A stretch of 5,225 bases of DNA from Chloroflexota bacterium (GTDB taxonomy: Bacteria; Chloroflexota; Chloroflexia; Thermomicrobiales; UBA6265), in the NCBI GenBank assembly GCA_023415845.1, contig JAEZJB010000151.1, positions 1-5,225 on the forward strand, given 5' to 3'. The translations under genes were made by a program, and so were the position numbers. Positions within the stretch are counted from its first letter, which is position 1, and every line of letters starts with the position of its first letter. Below are positions 4,268 to 5,225 of this stretch, one piece after another. Under the pieces are notes generated by a model, which made no database searches, was not told the DNA's origin, and saw only the letters and a list, made by a program, of their open reading frames with translations.

Positions 4268-5225
4268 ATGAATAGACCGACTGGCGCAGGTCGCCCCGCC
4301 CCACTGCTCACCCCCCAGGTCATCTGGTTCCTGGTCTTCACCTTCCTGGCGAACAGCGCCCTCTCGCTGCTCTTTGCCGTCCTGCCCCTTCACGCCGACG
4401 AGGTCTCCGGGTGGACCATCGCGGCGGGTCTCACAACCGGCGTCATGATGGCCATCACCGTCCTGGTCGAGCTGGACACCCCGCGCCTGATGTCGGCCTG
4501 GGGCTACCGCCGGGTGATGGAACTCGGCGCGGCATTGCTTGCCTTCCCGGCGCTGCTGGTCGTTGCCTGGCCCCACCTCACGATAGTGCTCCTCGCCGCT
4601 GCCCTCCGCGGCGCCGGTCTGGCCTTCACGGTTGTGGCCGCCACCGCCCTCTCGGCCCGCCTGTTTCCCGCCGACCGCCGAGCGGAAGGGCTGGGCATCT
4701 ACGGCCTGGTCGTCAGCATTCCCGCAATGGTGATGTTGCCAGCGGGCCTCTGGTTGGCCGATGCGTTCAATTTCACCCTGGTCGCGATCATCACGGCAGT
4801 GTTTGGCGTAGGCTCACTCGCGTGTGGACGCACGCTTCCCACGCTCCATCCGGGCGCGAAACCCACGCACGGCATTGCCGCCGAGTTGCGCGATCCGGGC
4901 ATCCTGCGGCCAACGATCGTCTTCGGGCTGGCCACCCTCGCCTACGGTGTCGTGACCACCTACCTGGCGCTGGCCATGCCGGAAGATCGCCGCGGCATCG
5001 CCGCCATCGCGCTGCTCGTCCAGGCGATCTTCAGCAGTGGAGTTCGCTGGGGGGCCGGACGGCTGGGCGACCGGATTGGCTCCTCCCGCCTGCGCTGGCC
5101 GGCGATGCTCTGCACGGCGTACGGGCTGCTGGCGATCGTCTGGATCGATTCCCCGGTGATGGTGATCGGCGGAATGGCCCTGTTTGGCCTTGGTCTCGGT
5201 GCGGCCCAGAACAGCTCTCTCGCCA
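4268..5225 (+). CDS. Major facilitator superfamily transporter, partial at the right edge
   Basis: An inner-membrane secondary transporter; 319 residues are visible before the window ends, so roughly the last two or three helices are missing. Hydrophobic helices can be placed near residues 19-41, 50-68, 84-101, 104-128, 142-163, 168-186, 212-235, 243-258, 277-293 and 297 onward. The loop after helix 2 holds LDTPRLMSAWGYRRVM (69-84), a degenerate MFS motif A lacking the usual leading Gly. The second-half counterpart, WGAGRLGDRIG (261-271), is much closer to consensus. RRAEGLGIYG (137-146) after helix 4 and LFGLGLGAAQNS (305-316) resemble the sugar- and drug-efflux branch (AraJ/YfcJ-like), but the substrate cannot be told. 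The central loop (about 187-211) is short. The ATG at 4268 lacks a Shine-Dalgarno site. It is divergent from the unknown-function gene across 143 bases. Confidence 0.92.
   Translation, partial: MNRPTGAGRPAPLLTPQVIWFLVFTFLANSALSLLFAVLPLHADEVSGWTIAAGLTTGVMMAITVLVELDTPRLMSAWGYRRVMELGAALLAFPALLVVAWPHLTIVLLAAALRGAGLAFTVVAATALSARLFPADRRAEGLGIYGLVVSIPAMVMLPAGLWLADAFNFTLVAIITAVFGVGSLACGRTLPTLHPGAKPTHGIAAELRDPGILRPTIVFGLATLAYGVVTTYLALAMPEDRRGIAAIALLVQAIFSSGVRWGAGRLGDRIGSSRLRWPAMLCTAYGLLAIVWIDSPVMVIGGMALFGLGLGAAQNSSLA

Noticed and set aside
3084..4271. Plus-strand open frame of 395 codons
   Set aside because: It is antisense to the HTH-SRPBCC N-terminus, its promoter and the unknown gene. It matches no family, is Arg/Pro/His-rich and crosses the well-supported promoter and operators.

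Overview
This is a GC-rich, gene-dense bacterial chromosomal window with a strong preference for C or G at third codon positions. The mix of small accessory families (flavin reductase-like, RibD-C/DHFR-like, DUF1905, DinB-like, HTH-SRPBCC fusion) plus a protein I do not recognise would suit a soil or environmental bacterium. My best guess is Chloroflexota (Thermomicrobia-like) or an actinobacterium-like lineage. That is an impression from codon and family content, not a demonstrated assignment. There are no RNA genes, transposases, integrases, CRISPR arrays or phage genes.

Layout. Bases 1-1295 carry three minus-strand genes read right to left: a DUF1905 protein (1295-999), a RibD-C/dihydrofolate-reductase-like protein (971-390), and the N-terminal part of a DIM6/NTAB flavin reductase-like protein (258 to beyond the left edge). 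The first two are 27 bases apart and are probably co-transcribed. A non-coding stretch of about 475 bases (1296-1771) follows. Its middle is AT-richer and carries repeated TGCGGAAT octamers and a three-unit GAATTnnT tandem array. The plus-strand DinB-family gene (1772-2332) has a perfect 19-bp palindrome in its upstream region. A 14-bp perfect stem-loop (2390-2429) separates DinB from the convergent minus-strand HTH-SRPBCC fusion gene (3241-2456).

The HTH-SRPBCC gene has the clearest regulatory region in the window: TTGACA-N16-CATAAT, with one 20-bp inverted repeat filling the spacer and a second at the predicted transcription start. This is a strong case for autorepression. Upstream lies a minus-strand gene of unknown function (4124-3417). 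Divergent from it is a plus-strand MFS transporter (4268 to beyond the right edge) with no visible Shine-Dalgarno site and a TAnnnT box placed as expected for a leaderless transcript.

How the genes may work together. No pathway is encoded. The genes look like a cluster of small stress or xenobiotic-response functions. The palindrome upstream of dinB shares its outer ATGCA...TGCAT arms with the two HTH-SRPBCC operators, so the regulator might also control dinB. This is an inference, and the half-site spacing differs by one base. I found no clearly new multi-gene system; the best leads are the operator architecture, the repeat-rich intergenic region and the unrecognised 235-residue protein.
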